This document shows, piece by piece, positions 9,924-18,033 of a stretch of 38,240 nt of DNA. Source of the DNA: Sulfitobacter sp. (GTDB taxonomy: Bacteria > Pseudomonadota > Alphaproteobacteria > Rhodobacterales > Rhodobacteraceae); the NCBI GenBank assembly GCA_017854855.1, contig JAFMGZ010000027.1, positions 1 through 38,240 of the forward strand, given 5' to 3'. A model generated the notes under the pieces. It was not told the DNA's origin. It worked only from the letters and a program-made list of their open reading frames with translations, and did not search any database. The position numbers and the translations under genes are program-made. Positions within the stretch are counted from its first letter, which is position 1, and the number at the start of each line of letters is the position of its first letter.

Positions 9924-10865
9924 ATGTTGATCGAATCGTCACCAGACACCTGCCACTGGGGATATTTTGACGCGGCCCGCCCGCCAGTCGCTGAGATTGA
10001 GAGCGGCGCGGAAGTCACCATCAACACCGTATCGGGCGCGCCGCAGGTGCTGCCGGGGGCAGGCTATCATGTGCCTCCCGAATTGTTGGCCATCCACGCC
10101 GCAGGCCCACCGCCTATGCCGGGGCATATCCTGACCGGTCCGGTGGCGGTCAAAGGTGCGCGTCCCGGCGACGTGCTGCAGGTCGATATCCTTGAGGTTT
10201 CCTTGCGGCAGGACTGGGGGTTCAACGTGATCCGTCCGCTTGCCGGCACCTTGCCACTGGACTTTGACGACACCCATCTGACTATTCTGCCGCTGGACGC
10301 AGAGCGTGGGATCGCCACGATGCCCTGGGGGCTTGAGCTGCCTTTGGCCCCTTTCTTTGGCGTCATGGGCGTGGCCCCACCGCCTGCATGGGGGCGCATC
10401 TCAACGATTGAGCCGCGCGCCCATGGCGGGAACATCGACAACAAGGAACTGGTTGCGGGCACCACGCTTTATCTGCCGGTCCATGCAGAAGGGGCCCTGT
10501 TCTCTTGCGGGGACGGCCACGGCGCACAGGGCGACGGAGAGGTCTGTGTCACCGCGATTGAAACGGCCCTGCAGGGCCGTTTCCGTCTCACCCTGCGCCA
10601 GGAGCTTGATCTGACCTATCCGCAGGCCGAAACCCCGCGTCATCTGATCACCATGGGGATGCATGCGGATCTGGACCAGGCGGTTGAAATTGCCCTGCGC
10701 CGGATGATCGTGGAAGTTGCAGCCCAGATCGGCATCAGCAAGGCCGAGGCCTATATGCTGTGCTCGCTTGCGGCCGATTTGCGGATCACACAGACCGTGA
10801 ACCGCGAAAAAGGGGTGCATATGATGATCGACAAGGCGCTGCTGGTCCCTGCGGCCCCCAGATAG
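9924..10865 (+). CDS. Acetamidase/formamidase family protein
   Basis: The protein is 313 aa and cytoplasmic, of the FmdA/AmdA family, which hydrolyses formamide, acetamide or other short amides to ammonia and the acid. Recognisable segments are GPVAVKGARPGDVLQVDIL (about 73-91), HGGNIDNKEL in the centre (about 171-180), and FSCGDGHGAQGDGEVC (about 194-209), the usual signature with a conserved Gly/Asp/His cluster. AAGGGG is a good ribosome site before ATG 9924. The gene ends 2 bp before the convergent hemN stop. Lying one gene from hut it may feed on formamide or related amides, but the Hut route here makes formate, so a direct link is not required. Confidence 0.88.
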   Translation: MLIESSPDTCHWGYFDAARPPVAEIESGAEVTINTVSGAPQVLPGAGYHVPPELLAIHAAGPPPMPGHILTGPVAVKGARPGDVLQVDILEVSLRQDWGFNVIRPLAGTLPLDFDDTHLTILPLDAERGIATMPWGLELPLAPFFGVMGVAPPPAWGRISTIEPRAHGGNIDNKELVAGTTLYLPVHAEGALFSCGDGHGAQGDGEVCVTAIETALQGRFRLTLRQELDLTYPQAETPRHLITMGMHADLDQAVEIALRRMIVEVAAQIGISKAEAYMLCSLAADLRITQTVNREKGVHMMIDKALLVPAAPR

Positions 10866-10867
10866 GC

Positions 10868-12235
10868 CTAAGACACCCGGGAATAGCCTACGTTTTCAAC
10901 ACAGAATGTGTCAAAGAAATGCGCCAGCCTACGCAGGATGGGCCGCACCTGCGGGTCCAGCGTCAGGCGCGACGGGGTCTCTTGGATCATGCCCCTGCAT
11001 TCTGTGCGCAGGGCCTGCAGCGCAGGGGCCAGCAGTTGGCGCTGGGCCGGGCTGAGGTTGAGTTCGGCAAAATCAATGGCATTGTCGCACATCAGCATTT
11101 CAATGATGCGCCCGCGCAGCCTGTCTTGCGCGCTCAGGTGATAGCCCCGCGCCCCTGCAAGCCCGCCCTCGCGGATGTGCCTCGTATAGCTGCCGGTTTC
11201 GCTGCTGTTTTGCACAAAACCATCGGCAAAGCGCGAAATAGAAGAGGCCCCAAGGCCCAGCAGGGTCTCGCAACCATCAACCGTGTAGCCTTGAAAGTTG
11301 CGCCGCAATTTGCCGGCGGCGGCGGCGACTGCCATGCTGTCGTCGGGATGTGCGAAATGGTCAATACCGATGGGCATCATGCCTGCCTGGGTGAAAACCT
11401 CGGTGGCTTTGTCAAACAGGGCAAAGCGTGCGCGATCATCGGGCAGGGCCGCTTCGGGGATCAATTTCTGCCGTTTTGCCATATGCGGCACATGCGCGTA
11501 GCCAAAAAGGGCGACACGGTCGGGGGCCAGCGCATTGACCTGCTCCAGCGTGTCTGCAAACCCGCTGAGCGACTGAAAGGGCAGGCCGTAGACCAGATCA
11601 ACGTTCAGTGATTTGATGCCCGCCTCGCGCAGCATCAAGACAGCATCACGGGTCTGCGCATAGCTTTGCAACCGGCCGATACAGGCCTGAACATGGGCTG
11701 CAAAATCCTGCACCCCGATGCTGGCACGCGTCATGCCAGCGGCCTTCAGGGCTGCAACCTTGGCCGCGTCCACGAGGGTCGGATCAATCTCGACCGAGAA
11801 TTCGGTATCGGCGTCGATAACAAAGACACGCTGCAGCGCGCGGCTGAGCCGCGCAATCAGTTCAGGCGGCAGGATGGTCGGTGTGCCGCCGCCCCAATGC
11901 ATCTGCCTGACCTTCAAGCGGGCCGGAATATGCTGCGCGATCAGCGCCAGCTCTGCCTCCAGCGTGTCAAGATAATGCAGCACGGGGGCAATGCTGCGCA
12001 CCCCTTGGGTGCGGCAAGCGCAAAACCAGCAAAGCCTTTCGCAAAACGGGATATGCAGATAGACAGAGATCGGCGCATCCGGGTCCAAAGCGGCAAGGGC
12101 TTCGGCCTGGAATTGCGCGCCGATCTGATCGGTGAAGGCGGGGGCAGGTGGATAACTGGTGTAGCGCGGCAGGCGCTTGTCAAATAATCCACGGGCTTTG
12201 AGGCTATCGAAACTGAACATGTCTGGATTATTCAT
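10868..12235 (-). CDS. hemN: Oxygen-independent coproporphyrinogen III oxidase (radical SAM)
   Basis: This enzyme decarboxylates coproporphyrinogen III to protoporphyrinogen IX without oxygen, using SAM and a 4Fe-4S cluster; it supplies haem in low oxygen. The protein is 455 aa from the ATG at 12235. The cluster motif is Cys65-X3-Cys69-X2-Cys72 (CERLCWFC), followed by an extra Cys74 as in true HemN. RYTSYPPAPAF (24-34), HWGGGTPT and NVDLVYGLPFQ are further signatures. A longer frame reaches 12373 but its extra residues shadow ccoS. An internal ATG at 12220 is an alternative start. The first 8 bp overlap ccoS. An FNR box lies 20 bp upstream, so hemN may have its own promoter besides read-through from ccoGHIS. 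Confidence 0.94.
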   Translation of the reverse strand: MNNPDMFSFDSLKARGLFDKRLPRYTSYPPAPAFTDQIGAQFQAEALAALDPDAPISVYLHIPFCERLCWFCACRTQGVRSIAPVLHYLDTLEAELALIAQHIPARLKVRQMHWGGGTPTILPPELIARLSRALQRVFVIDADTEFSVEIDPTLVDAAKVAALKAAGMTRASIGVQDFAAHVQACIGRLQSYAQTRDAVLMLREAGIKSLNVDLVYGLPFQSLSGFADTLEQVNALAPDRVALFGYAHVPHMAKRQKLIPEAALPDDRARFALFDKATEVFTQAGMMPIGIDHFAHPDDSMAVAAAAGKLRRNFQGYTVDGCETLLGLGASSISRFADGFVQNSSETGSYTRHIREGGLAGARGYHLSAQDRLRGRIIEMLMCDNAIDFAELNLSPAQRQLLAPALQALRTECRGMIQETPSRLTLDPQVRPILRRLAHFFDTFCVENVGYSRVS

Positions 12236-12464
12236 GGCTGCCTGCCTGCGGTCTTTGATCCCGATCAAATGGGCCTGAATTTGGGTCTGAATTTGGGCCT
12301 GAGTTCGGCACAAAATCCGGGCCTGCATCATCGTCCAACAATATCCGCCAGGCGGCCCCGTCCAGATCCTCATATTGATCGGCCCTCAGGCTCCATAAAA
12401 AGGCGGCAAGGCCGAACCCGCCAAGGATCAGCGAAACGGGAATGAGGATGGCCAGGATATTCAC
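12228..12464 (-). CDS. ccoS: Cbb3-type oxidase assembly protein CcoS, with repeat-bearing tail
   Basis: This 78-aa protein has one N-terminal membrane helix (about residues 3-26, NILAILIPVSLILGGFGLAA), then WSLRADQYEDLDGAAWRIL, the CcoS signature (acidic stretch after the helix). CcoS is needed for cofactor insertion into the cbb3 oxidase. The C-terminal third is unusual: a Pro-Asn-Ser-Gly tetrapeptide-like tract (about 52-65) encoded by 12-bp repeats at 12271-12324. Its start overlaps the ccoI stop (ATGA) and its end overlaps hemN by 8 bp. The last codons contain a perfect FNR box. The extended tail probably has no oxidase function; this is inference. Confidence 0.88.
   Translation of the reverse strand: MNILAILIPVSLILGGFGLAAFLWSLRADQYEDLDGAAWRILLDDDAGPDFVPNSGPNSDPNSGPFDRDQRPQAGSHE
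12255..12268. promoter_or_regulatory. FNR/FnrL box inside ccoS, upstream of hemN
   Basis: TTGAT-CCCG-ATCAA is a perfect match to the FNR consensus TTGAT-N4-ATCAA. It lies within the ccoS 3' coding end, with its right-hand base 33 bp and its left edge 20 bp from the hemN ATG. hemN is a known FnrL target in related bacteria. If the box sits at the activating -41.5 position, transcription would begin near 12220, at the second hemN ATG. Confidence 0.7.
12271..12324. repeat. Degenerate 12-bp tandem repeats within ccoS
   Basis: Units such as CTGAATTTGGGT and CTGAATTTGGGC (plus strand) follow one another, then a diverged copy and CAAAATCCGGGC. They encode the Pro-Asn-Ser-Gly tract of CcoS. A related tract occurs in ccoI about 0.9 kb away. 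Confidence 0.65.
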
Positions 12465-14749
12465 GATCTTGCCTTTCGCGACAGGCGCAGCGCATTCAGC
12501 AGCACGGTAATGGATGACGACGACATCGCAATCGCGGCCAGCAACGGTGTGACAAACCCCGCCAGCGCCAGCGGGATGACCAGCGCGTTATAGCCTGCGG
12601 CGATGGCAAAATTCTCCAGGATGCGGCGCTTTGCCTGTCTGGAGGTGGTGATCAGATCGGGCAAGGGGGCAAGGCTGCTGCCCAGCAGCACCACATCCGA
12701 TGCAGCCCGCGCCGCGTCAGCCGCACAGGCCGGGGCGACAGAGGCATAGGCGCAGGCCAATGCGCCGGTGTCGTTCAACCCGTCCCCCACCATCAGAACC
12801 TTGCGGCCCTGTGCGGCCAATGCGTCAAGATAGGCGATCTTGTCGGCCGGGCTCTGGGTGCCGTGAAAGGTCTCTATCCCCAGTTCGCGGGCCACCGCGC
12901 GGGTGGCAGCAGGCGTATCGCCAGAGATCAGATGGATGTCGGTTCCTGCCGCGCGCAGGGCGTTGACCGCATCCTTTGCGCCTTCGCGCAGATGGGCGCG
13001 CAGGCTCAGATGCACGGCGGGGTCCGTGCCGATCTGCAGCCAAGCGCCGGGTGCCTCGGCGATCGGCGCGCCGGTAAAGGCGGCTGATCCCAGGCGCACT
13101 TCACGCCCCTGCCAACAGGCCGAAAGGCCCGCGCCGGGGTGTTCGGTGACGCGGGTCAGGTGGGCCGGACCCGTTGAGTTGTCGCAAAACGCGGTGTTCG
13201 AGACAGGGTTCAATTCACCACCGAATTCGGGGCTAAAATCTGGGGCCAATTCCGGGGCCAATTCTGGGGCCAGCTTTTGGGCCAACCCTGCGGCCAGGGC
13301 GCGGGCGACGGGATGTGTCGCACTTTGCGCAAGCGCATACGCCACGCGCTGTGCGTCGGCTGGAATGTGATCCATCGCAGCAAGATCAAGCTGGCCTTCG
13401 GTCAGCGTGCCGGTCTTGTCAAAGACCACCGTATCGGTTTCGGCAATCCGCTCCATCGCGGTGCCGTTCTTGACCAAGAGCCCCGCGCGAAACAGCCGTC
13501 CCGCAGCGGCGGTCGAGACCGCAGGCACCGCCAGCCCCAGCGCACAGGGGCATGTGATGATCAGCACCGCGATGGCGATATTCAGCGCCAGCCGCGTATC
13601 GCCCGAGGCGATGACCCATCCACCAAAGGCTGCCACTGCCAGCAGATGCACGGCGGGGGCATAAATCTGGGCGGCCCGGTCCGCCAGCGCGGTATAGCGG
13701 TTGCGCGCGGATTCAGCCGCGTCGATCATGGTCACCATGCGGCGCAGCGAGGTGTCATCGCCCACCGCAGTGGCCTGCACCGTCAGCGGCCCGCTCAGGT
13801 TCACTTCGCCCGCGCTGACCGCCATGCCGGGGCTTGCAGGCACCGGCAGGCTTTCCCCCGTGAGCAATGCGCGGTCCAATGTGCTGTCGCCTTGGGTGAT
13901 GATTCCGTCCACCGGCACCCTTGCGCCGGCCAGCACGATCAGCCGGTCGCCAATCCGGGCATCGGCCAGATTGATGGTCTGGTGCCCCGTGCCAGTCTGG
14001 CGCAGCACGCGCGGCACTTCGAGCGCGGCCAGTTCGCGTGCAGCCGACCGCGCGGTTGACCGGCATCTGTGATCCAGATAGCGACCGCAGAGCAGAAAGA
14101 ACGTCAGCGACAGCGCCGCGTCGAAATAGGCATTATGCCCGCCCGCCGCCGTTTCATAAAGCGACATGGCAGAGGCAAGGATCAGCGCCAGCGAAATCGG
14201 CACATCCATGTTCAACCGCCCCACACGCAGTGCGGTCCAGGCATTGCCAAAGAACGGCTGGCCGGCATAGCCGATGGCGGGCAGGCTGATTGCCGCTGAA
14301 ATCCAGTGAAACAGCGTGCGCGTGGCATCATCCGCGCCCGACCAGACCGCCACGGACAACAACATCACGTTCATCATCGCGAAGCCCGCGATGGCGATGC
14401 GCAACAACAAGGCGCGCCCGGCGGTATCTGCCGTCTGACCCAGCGCGTCCCGGTCCAGCAGCCGCGCCTCATAGCCCAGACCCGCCAGATGGTCGATGAT
14501 CGCTTCGGGCGGGGTCAGGGGGCTATGGGTGATCTGCACCTGTTTGCGGTTCAGGTTCACCCGCGCCGCATGGACATCTGCACGGGCCAGCAGCCCCCGT
14601 TCCACCCCCGCGATACAGCCTGCGCAATGGATGCCGGGCAGGGACAGATACAAGGTCTCGCCCGCGGCCTCAGAGGAGTGTGCGGCCGCTGAAGGCACAC
14701 CAATGCAACCCGGACAGGCTGCAAACTGTGGTGTTTCGGCCAGGGTCAT
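12461..14749 (-). CDS. ccoI: Copper-translocating P-type ATPase CcoI (FixI)
   Basis: This inner-membrane P1B ATPase exports copper toward the cbb3 oxidase. The protein is 762 aa from ATG 14749, which overlaps the ccoH stop (ATGA); the open frame runs 28 codons further but those residues shadow ccoH. An N-terminal CPGC (12-15) precedes a heavy-metal-associated domain with His41-Cys42-Ala-Gly-Cys45. Membrane helices follow, then the A-domain TGES, the transport motif CPC in TCPCALGLAVP, phosphorylation site DKTGT, the SATHPVA His-Pro, and GDGLND. Within the nucleotide-binding domain is an odd Ala-Pro-Glu-Leu repeat tract (APELAPELAPDFSPEFG) encoded near 13211-13286, absent from ordinary CcoI. 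It probably forms a flexible loop. Confidence 0.95.
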   Translation of the reverse strand: MTLAETPQFAACPGCIGVPSAAAHSSEAAGETLYLSLPGIHCAGCIAGVERGLLARADVHAARVNLNRKQVQITHSPLTPPEAIIDHLAGLGYEARLLDRDALGQTADTAGRALLLRIAIAGFAMMNVMLLSVAVWSGADDATRTLFHWISAAISLPAIGYAGQPFFGNAWTALRVGRLNMDVPISLALILASAMSLYETAAGGHNAYFDAALSLTFFLLCGRYLDHRCRSTARSAARELAALEVPRVLRQTGTGHQTINLADARIGDRLIVLAGARVPVDGIITQGDSTLDRALLTGESLPVPASPGMAVSAGEVNLSGPLTVQATAVGDDTSLRRMVTMIDAAESARNRYTALADRAAQIYAPAVHLLAVAAFGGWVIASGDTRLALNIAIAVLIITCPCALGLAVPAVSTAAAGRLFRAGLLVKNGTAMERIAETDTVVFDKTGTLTEGQLDLAAMDHIPADAQRVAYALAQSATHPVARALAAGLAQKLAPELAPELAPDFSPEFGGELNPVSNTAFCDNSTGPAHLTRVTEHPGAGLSACWQGREVRLGSAAFTGAPIAEAPGAWLQIGTDPAVHLSLRAHLREGAKDAVNALRAAGTDIHLISGDTPAATRAVARELGIETFHGTQSPADKIAYLDALAAQGRKVLMVGDGLNDTGALACAYASVAPACAADAARAASDVVLLGSSLAPLPDLITTSRQAKRRILENFAIAAGYNALVIPLALAGFVTPLLAAIAMSSSSITVLLNALRLSRKARS
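13211..13286. repeat. Degenerate 12-bp tandem repeats within ccoI
   Basis: Units of the form CCAATTCYGGGG recur (plus strand), with diverged copies GAATTCGGGGCT, AAAATCTGGGGC and AGCTTTTGGGCC around them. The tract encodes the APEL-type stretch in the N-domain of CcoI. The sequence resembles the tract in ccoS. Confidence 0.65.
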
Positions 14750-15210
14750 GCGCCCGAACCCTTCATGGTCAGCGGAATGCGGCGGCGAAAGGCCGTGCCA
14801 TCGGCGGAGGTCATTTCCAGCCACAGCGTCCAATAGCCGGCCGCGACCGGGGCAGGGGCGCTAAAACCTGTGCCGGTCCAGGAAAAGGCGGGCGTGATGT
14901 CTTGGGCTACATGGGTGGCACGCCCCAGGGTGGCCTTGGTGATGACGGGCCTGACGGGGTTGCCCGCCGCGTCCTTGATCTGCAAGCCCAGCATGCCGTC
15001 GGCCAAAGTGGTCTCAACCGCCCAGCCCAGGGCCTCCTGGGCGCTGCGGTCCGCGTCAAAGCTCTGGCTGGCGACATAGGAGTTCTTGGTCACCAGTCCG
15101 GGAAAGGTGGCAATGGCCTGATAGGCCAGGGTCAGGTTCACGGCGATGATGATGCTGAAACAGCCGCCGAAAATGCCAAGGACATGCCAGCCTGTAAGGG
15201 TGCGGTTCAT
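14746..15210 (-). CDS. ccoH: CcoH/FixH family cbb3 oxidase assembly protein
   Basis: The protein is 154 aa with one N-terminal membrane helix (about residues 8-32, GWHVLGIFGGCFSIIIAVNL) and a periplasmic domain. FixH features are the NSYVASQSFD stretch after the helix and the C-terminal beta-rich region (GYWTLWLEM, RRRIPLTMKG). CcoH is required for cbb3 assembly or stability and is found with the oxidase subunits. It overlaps ccoG upstream (ATGA) and ccoI downstream (ATGA), in the canonical GHIS order. Confidence 0.92.
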   Translation of the reverse strand: MNRTLTGWHVLGIFGGCFSIIIAVNLTLAYQAIATFPGLVTKNSYVASQSFDADRSAQEALGWAVETTLADGMLGLQIKDAAGNPVRPVITKATLGRATHVAQDITPAFSWTGTGFSAPAPVAAGYWTLWLEMTSADGTAFRRRIPLTMKGSGA

Positions 15211-16718
15211 TTTGTGTCTCCTGTGCCGTTAAAGATCGTTTTGCTGCTGGCCCGCGACAGGGTGGTCATGTCTTCGACCCAGAACCGCAGCGGGGTGCTG
15301 TCAGCATGTGCTGCGGGATCATCACGCCGGGCCGTCACATAGACCCGTTGCAGCAGGGTCTGGTTGGCCGGAACCGTAACGCTGAGCTCGGTTGTCCCCT
15401 CAAGTGCGATCCGCAGGGTCTCAACCGAGGTCAGCGAAAGGTGGAACAGCCGGTCATCGCCCGACTTGTTGCGCAGCCTGACGTCATAGATGTTGCGGAT
15501 GGCCCCGTCGCTTTGCATCACGTAGGTCGGGTTGCGCACCGGCGAGACCGTCAGTTCGATATCGGAGCGGATAAAGAGCGCGATCACCAGACCCATGCCA
15601 ACCACGGACCACAGGACCGTATAAAGGATGGTGCGCAGGCGCAGGACATGTTGCCATATCGGCTTGGGGCTCCAGCCTGCATATGCGGGCGTGTCCTTGG
15701 CCGGGGGCACGTCGTCAAGTGCGAGGTAGTCGATCAAGCCGCGCGGCTTGCCGACCTTGTCCATTACCTCGTTGCAGGCGTCGATGCACAGCGCACAGGT
15801 GATACATTCCAACTGCTGCCCGTCCCGGATGTCGATCCCCATGGGGCAGACGTTCACGCAGGCCATGCAGTCAATGCAATCGCCCAGGGTTTCCTCAGCT
15901 TCGGCGGCGATCTGGGGCACGTCGGCCTCTGTATAGGCGGTGGCGGTCCGGGTTGCTGCGGCGGCGCGCGCGCCCTTGCGGTGACGCCCGCGCGGCTCAC
16001 CGCGCCAATCGCGGTAGCCCACGGTCAATGTGCCCTCATCCATCATCGCCGCCTGGATACGCGGCCAGGGGCACATGTAGATACAGACCTGTTCGCGCAT
16101 GAAGCCGCCAAAGACGAATGTCGTGGCCGTCAGCACCGCAACAGAGGCATAGGCCACGCCGGGCGCGTCCAATGTCACCAAACTCACCGCCAAACCGGGC
16201 GCATCGGTGAAATAGAACACCCAGGCACCGCCCGTGGCCACAGAGATCAGCAGCCAGACAAACCATTTGGTGAGCCGCAAAGAGAGTTTGCGCAGGCTCC
16301 AGTCGGCGCGCAGCAGACGGATACGCGCATTGCGGTCTCCCTCGATCCAGCGCTCCACCAGCAAGAACAGATCGGTCCAGACCGTCTGCGGGCAGGTATA
16401 GCCGCACCAGACCCGTCCCAGCGCCGAGGTGAACAGGAACAATCCCAGCCCCGCCATGATCAGCAGGCCCGCGACAAAATAGAACTCATGGGGCCAGATT
16501 TCGATCCAGAAGAAAAAGAACCGACGATGTTCAATATCGGCCAGAACGGCCTGATCGGGCAGGTTCGGCCCCCGGTCCCAGCGCACCCAGGGCAGCAGAT
16601 AGTAGATGCCAAGAGTGACCCCCATGATCCACCATTTCAAATTCCGGAAAAAACCCGACACCCGGCGCGGAAAGATCGGTTCGCGCGGGGCATAGAGGGA
16701 CGGGGGCGTGTCGGCCAT
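15207..16718 (-). CDS. ccoG: CcoG, cbb3 oxidase accessory iron-sulfur membrane protein
   Basis: The protein is 503 aa. Several membrane helices in the N-terminal half carry VWCGYTCPQTVW (near 107) and QVCIYMCPWPR (near 213). A bacterial ferredoxin-type region (about 279-312) holds CIDCMACVNVCPMGIDI and CITCALCIDAC, binding two 4Fe-4S clusters. A further helix and a C-terminal Ig-like periplasmic domain complete it. CcoG is implicated in reducing Cu(II) to Cu(I) for oxidase copper insertion. The ATG is preceded by AGGAG. An FNR box 58 bp upstream implies low-oxygen induction of ccoGHIS and perhaps hemN. Confidence 0.95.
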   Translation of the reverse strand: MADTPPSLYAPREPIFPRRVSGFFRNLKWWIMGVTLGIYYLLPWVRWDRGPNLPDQAVLADIEHRRFFFFWIEIWPHEFYFVAGLLIMAGLGLFLFTSALGRVWCGYTCPQTVWTDLFLLVERWIEGDRNARIRLLRADWSLRKLSLRLTKWFVWLLISVATGGAWVFYFTDAPGLAVSLVTLDAPGVAYASVAVLTATTFVFGGFMREQVCIYMCPWPRIQAAMMDEGTLTVGYRDWRGEPRGRHRKGARAAAATRTATAYTEADVPQIAAEAEETLGDCIDCMACVNVCPMGIDIRDGQQLECITCALCIDACNEVMDKVGKPRGLIDYLALDDVPPAKDTPAYAGWSPKPIWQHVLRLRTILYTVLWSVVGMGLVIALFIRSDIELTVSPVRNPTYVMQSDGAIRNIYDVRLRNKSGDDRLFHLSLTSVETLRIALEGTTELSVTVPANQTLLQRVYVTARRDDPAAHADSTPLRFWVEDMTTLSRASSKTIFNGTGDTK

Positions 16719-16775
16719 TGCAGGCTCCTGTGTCTGTTCGCCCCGCAGCTATGCCAAGGGCGCGCTGGGCCGACC

Positions 16776-16789
16776 TTGATCTGGGTCAA
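16776..16789. promoter_or_regulatory. FNR/FnrL box upstream of ccoG
   Basis: TTGAT-CTGG-GTCAA matches FNR consensus TTGAT-N4-ATCAA at nine of ten positions. Its near edge is 58 bp from the ccoG ATG, a suitable position for activation of ccoGHIS. Confidence 0.7.
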
Positions 16790-16832
16790 ACCATTTGGCG
16801 ATGTCGGAAAAAGCTGCGGGAATGATGGTTGC

Positions 16833-16856
16833 GGGGTGCCCATGGGAAGGCACCCC
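16833..16856 (-). terminator. Hairpin downstream of ccoP
   Basis: GGGGTGCC (16833-16840) and GGCACCCC (16849-16856) form a perfect 8-bp stem with an 8-nt loop, 44 bp past the ccoP stop. There is no U tract. It probably separates the ccoNOQP transcript from ccoGHIS, either ending it or protecting its 3' end. Confidence 0.5.
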
Positions 16857-16900
16857 TGACAACGCGCGGCATTGGTGCGAACAGGGCCGCGCGATGTATC

Positions 16901-17800
16901 TCAGTTGGCGGGCGCAGGATCGGCTTCGCCGCCGCCCAGCTGGTGCACGTAAGTCGCCACGGCCTGCACCTGTGCTTCGGTCAGGCGCGGCGGTCCCCAT
17001 GGCGGCATCACCCCGAAGCGTGAATAGGTGATCGTCTGGGTCAGGGCCTCGCGGTCCCCGCCATAAAGCCAGATCGCGTCGGTCAGGTTGGGTGCCCCCA
17101 GATCGCGGTCCCCCTTGCCGGCCTCGCCGTGGCAGGCGGCGCAATTGTCGGCAAACAATGCGGCACCCTCTTGTGCCAATGCCGCGTCATGTTCTTCGCC
17201 GGCCAGGGCGCGCACCTGTTCCACAACAGATAGGATTTCTTCGGGTGCCAGCATGTCGCCAAAGGCGGGCATTTGCGAATATCGCGCATCCCCGTCGGTT
17301 TCATTGCGCACGCCGTGGCGCACGGTATAGGCAATCGCCGCGTGATCGCCGCCCCAGATCCAGTCGTCATCCAGCAGGTTGGGATAGCCCTTGGCCCCCG
17401 CAGCCCCCGAACCGTGGCATTGCGAGCAATTGGTGCGGAACACCGCAGCACCCGAAGAGACTGCGTAGCGGTAGAGGTCTTCGTTTTGTGACAGGGTGGT
17501 CAGGTCAGAGACGGCCAGCTGCGCGTCCCGCTCAGCATTGCCTGCGCGAAAGGCTGCTATGTCATCGGCCACTTCACCGCGGGTGGAATAGCCCAGCACG
17601 CCTGAGGTCGCACCGCTGATCATGGGCCATGCGGGATAGGCAATGGTATATCCGATGCCCCAGATGATGCAGATGTAGAACGTCCAGAGCCACCAGCGCG
17701 GCAGGGGATTGTTCAGCTCTTCAATGCCATCCCAGCTGTGGCCGGTGGTTTCGGTCCCGGTGACATCATCGACGGGGTTCTTGCGGTCGTGGTCGCTCAT
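16901..17800 (-). CDS. ccoP: Cbb3-type cytochrome c oxidase subunit III, dihaem CcoP
   Basis: This membrane-anchored dihaem cytochrome c passes electrons from soluble cytochrome to CcoO/CcoN. The protein is 299 aa. The N-terminal region has the NPLPRWWLWTFY motif (31-42) and one membrane helix. Two haem c sites are present: Cys125-Ser-Gln-Cys128-His129 and Cys220-Ala-Ala-Cys223-His224. Methionines in YSQMPAF (Met177) and GVMPPWG are the likely axial ligands. The start overlaps the ccoQ stop (ATGA). It is the last gene of ccoNOQP. Confidence 0.97.
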   Translation of the reverse strand: MSDHDRKNPVDDVTGTETTGHSWDGIEELNNPLPRWWLWTFYICIIWGIGYTIAYPAWPMISGATSGVLGYSTRGEVADDIAAFRAGNAERDAQLAVSDLTTLSQNEDLYRYAVSSGAAVFRTNCSQCHGSGAAGAKGYPNLLDDDWIWGGDHAAIAYTVRHGVRNETDGDARYSQMPAFGDMLAPEEILSVVEQVRALAGEEHDAALAQEGAALFADNCAACHGEAGKGDRDLGAPNLTDAIWLYGGDREALTQTITYSRFGVMPPWGPPRLTEAQVQAVATYVHQLGGGEADPAPAN

Positions 17801-18021
17801 GATGCGCCTCCGATCTTAAAGGTCTCTTCTGATGCGCAGGCACAGGTCGCACAGTTGCGCGCGCAGGTGCTGTCATTGCGAAACGGAATGTTGGCGGTGT
17901 CGCGGTGCGTGTCCTTGCTGCCGGGCCGAAAGGCCCACACGACCACCCCCAGAAAGAAACAGGTCATCGCCAAAAGCATCCAGCTGTCTGCGAATTCACG
18001 CATGAGGGAATAGGTATCCAT
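17797..18021 (-). CDS. ccoQ: Cbb3-type oxidase subunit CcoQ with cysteine-rich tail
   Basis: The protein is 74 aa with one membrane helix (about residues 13-31) followed by WAFRPGSK and DTANIPFRND, the conserved CcoQ signature. CcoQ stabilises the cbb3 complex. After the conserved part the tail contains CARNCATCAC, four cysteines within ten residues, which is uncommon for such a small subunit and could bind a metal; this is inference. It starts 12 bp after ccoO and overlaps ccoP (ATGA). Confidence 0.9.
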   Translation of the reverse strand: MDTYSLMREFADSWMLLAMTCFFLGVVVWAFRPGSKDTHRDTANIPFRNDSTCARNCATCACASEETFKIGGAS

Positions 18022-18033
18022 GGGTAAGGCTCC

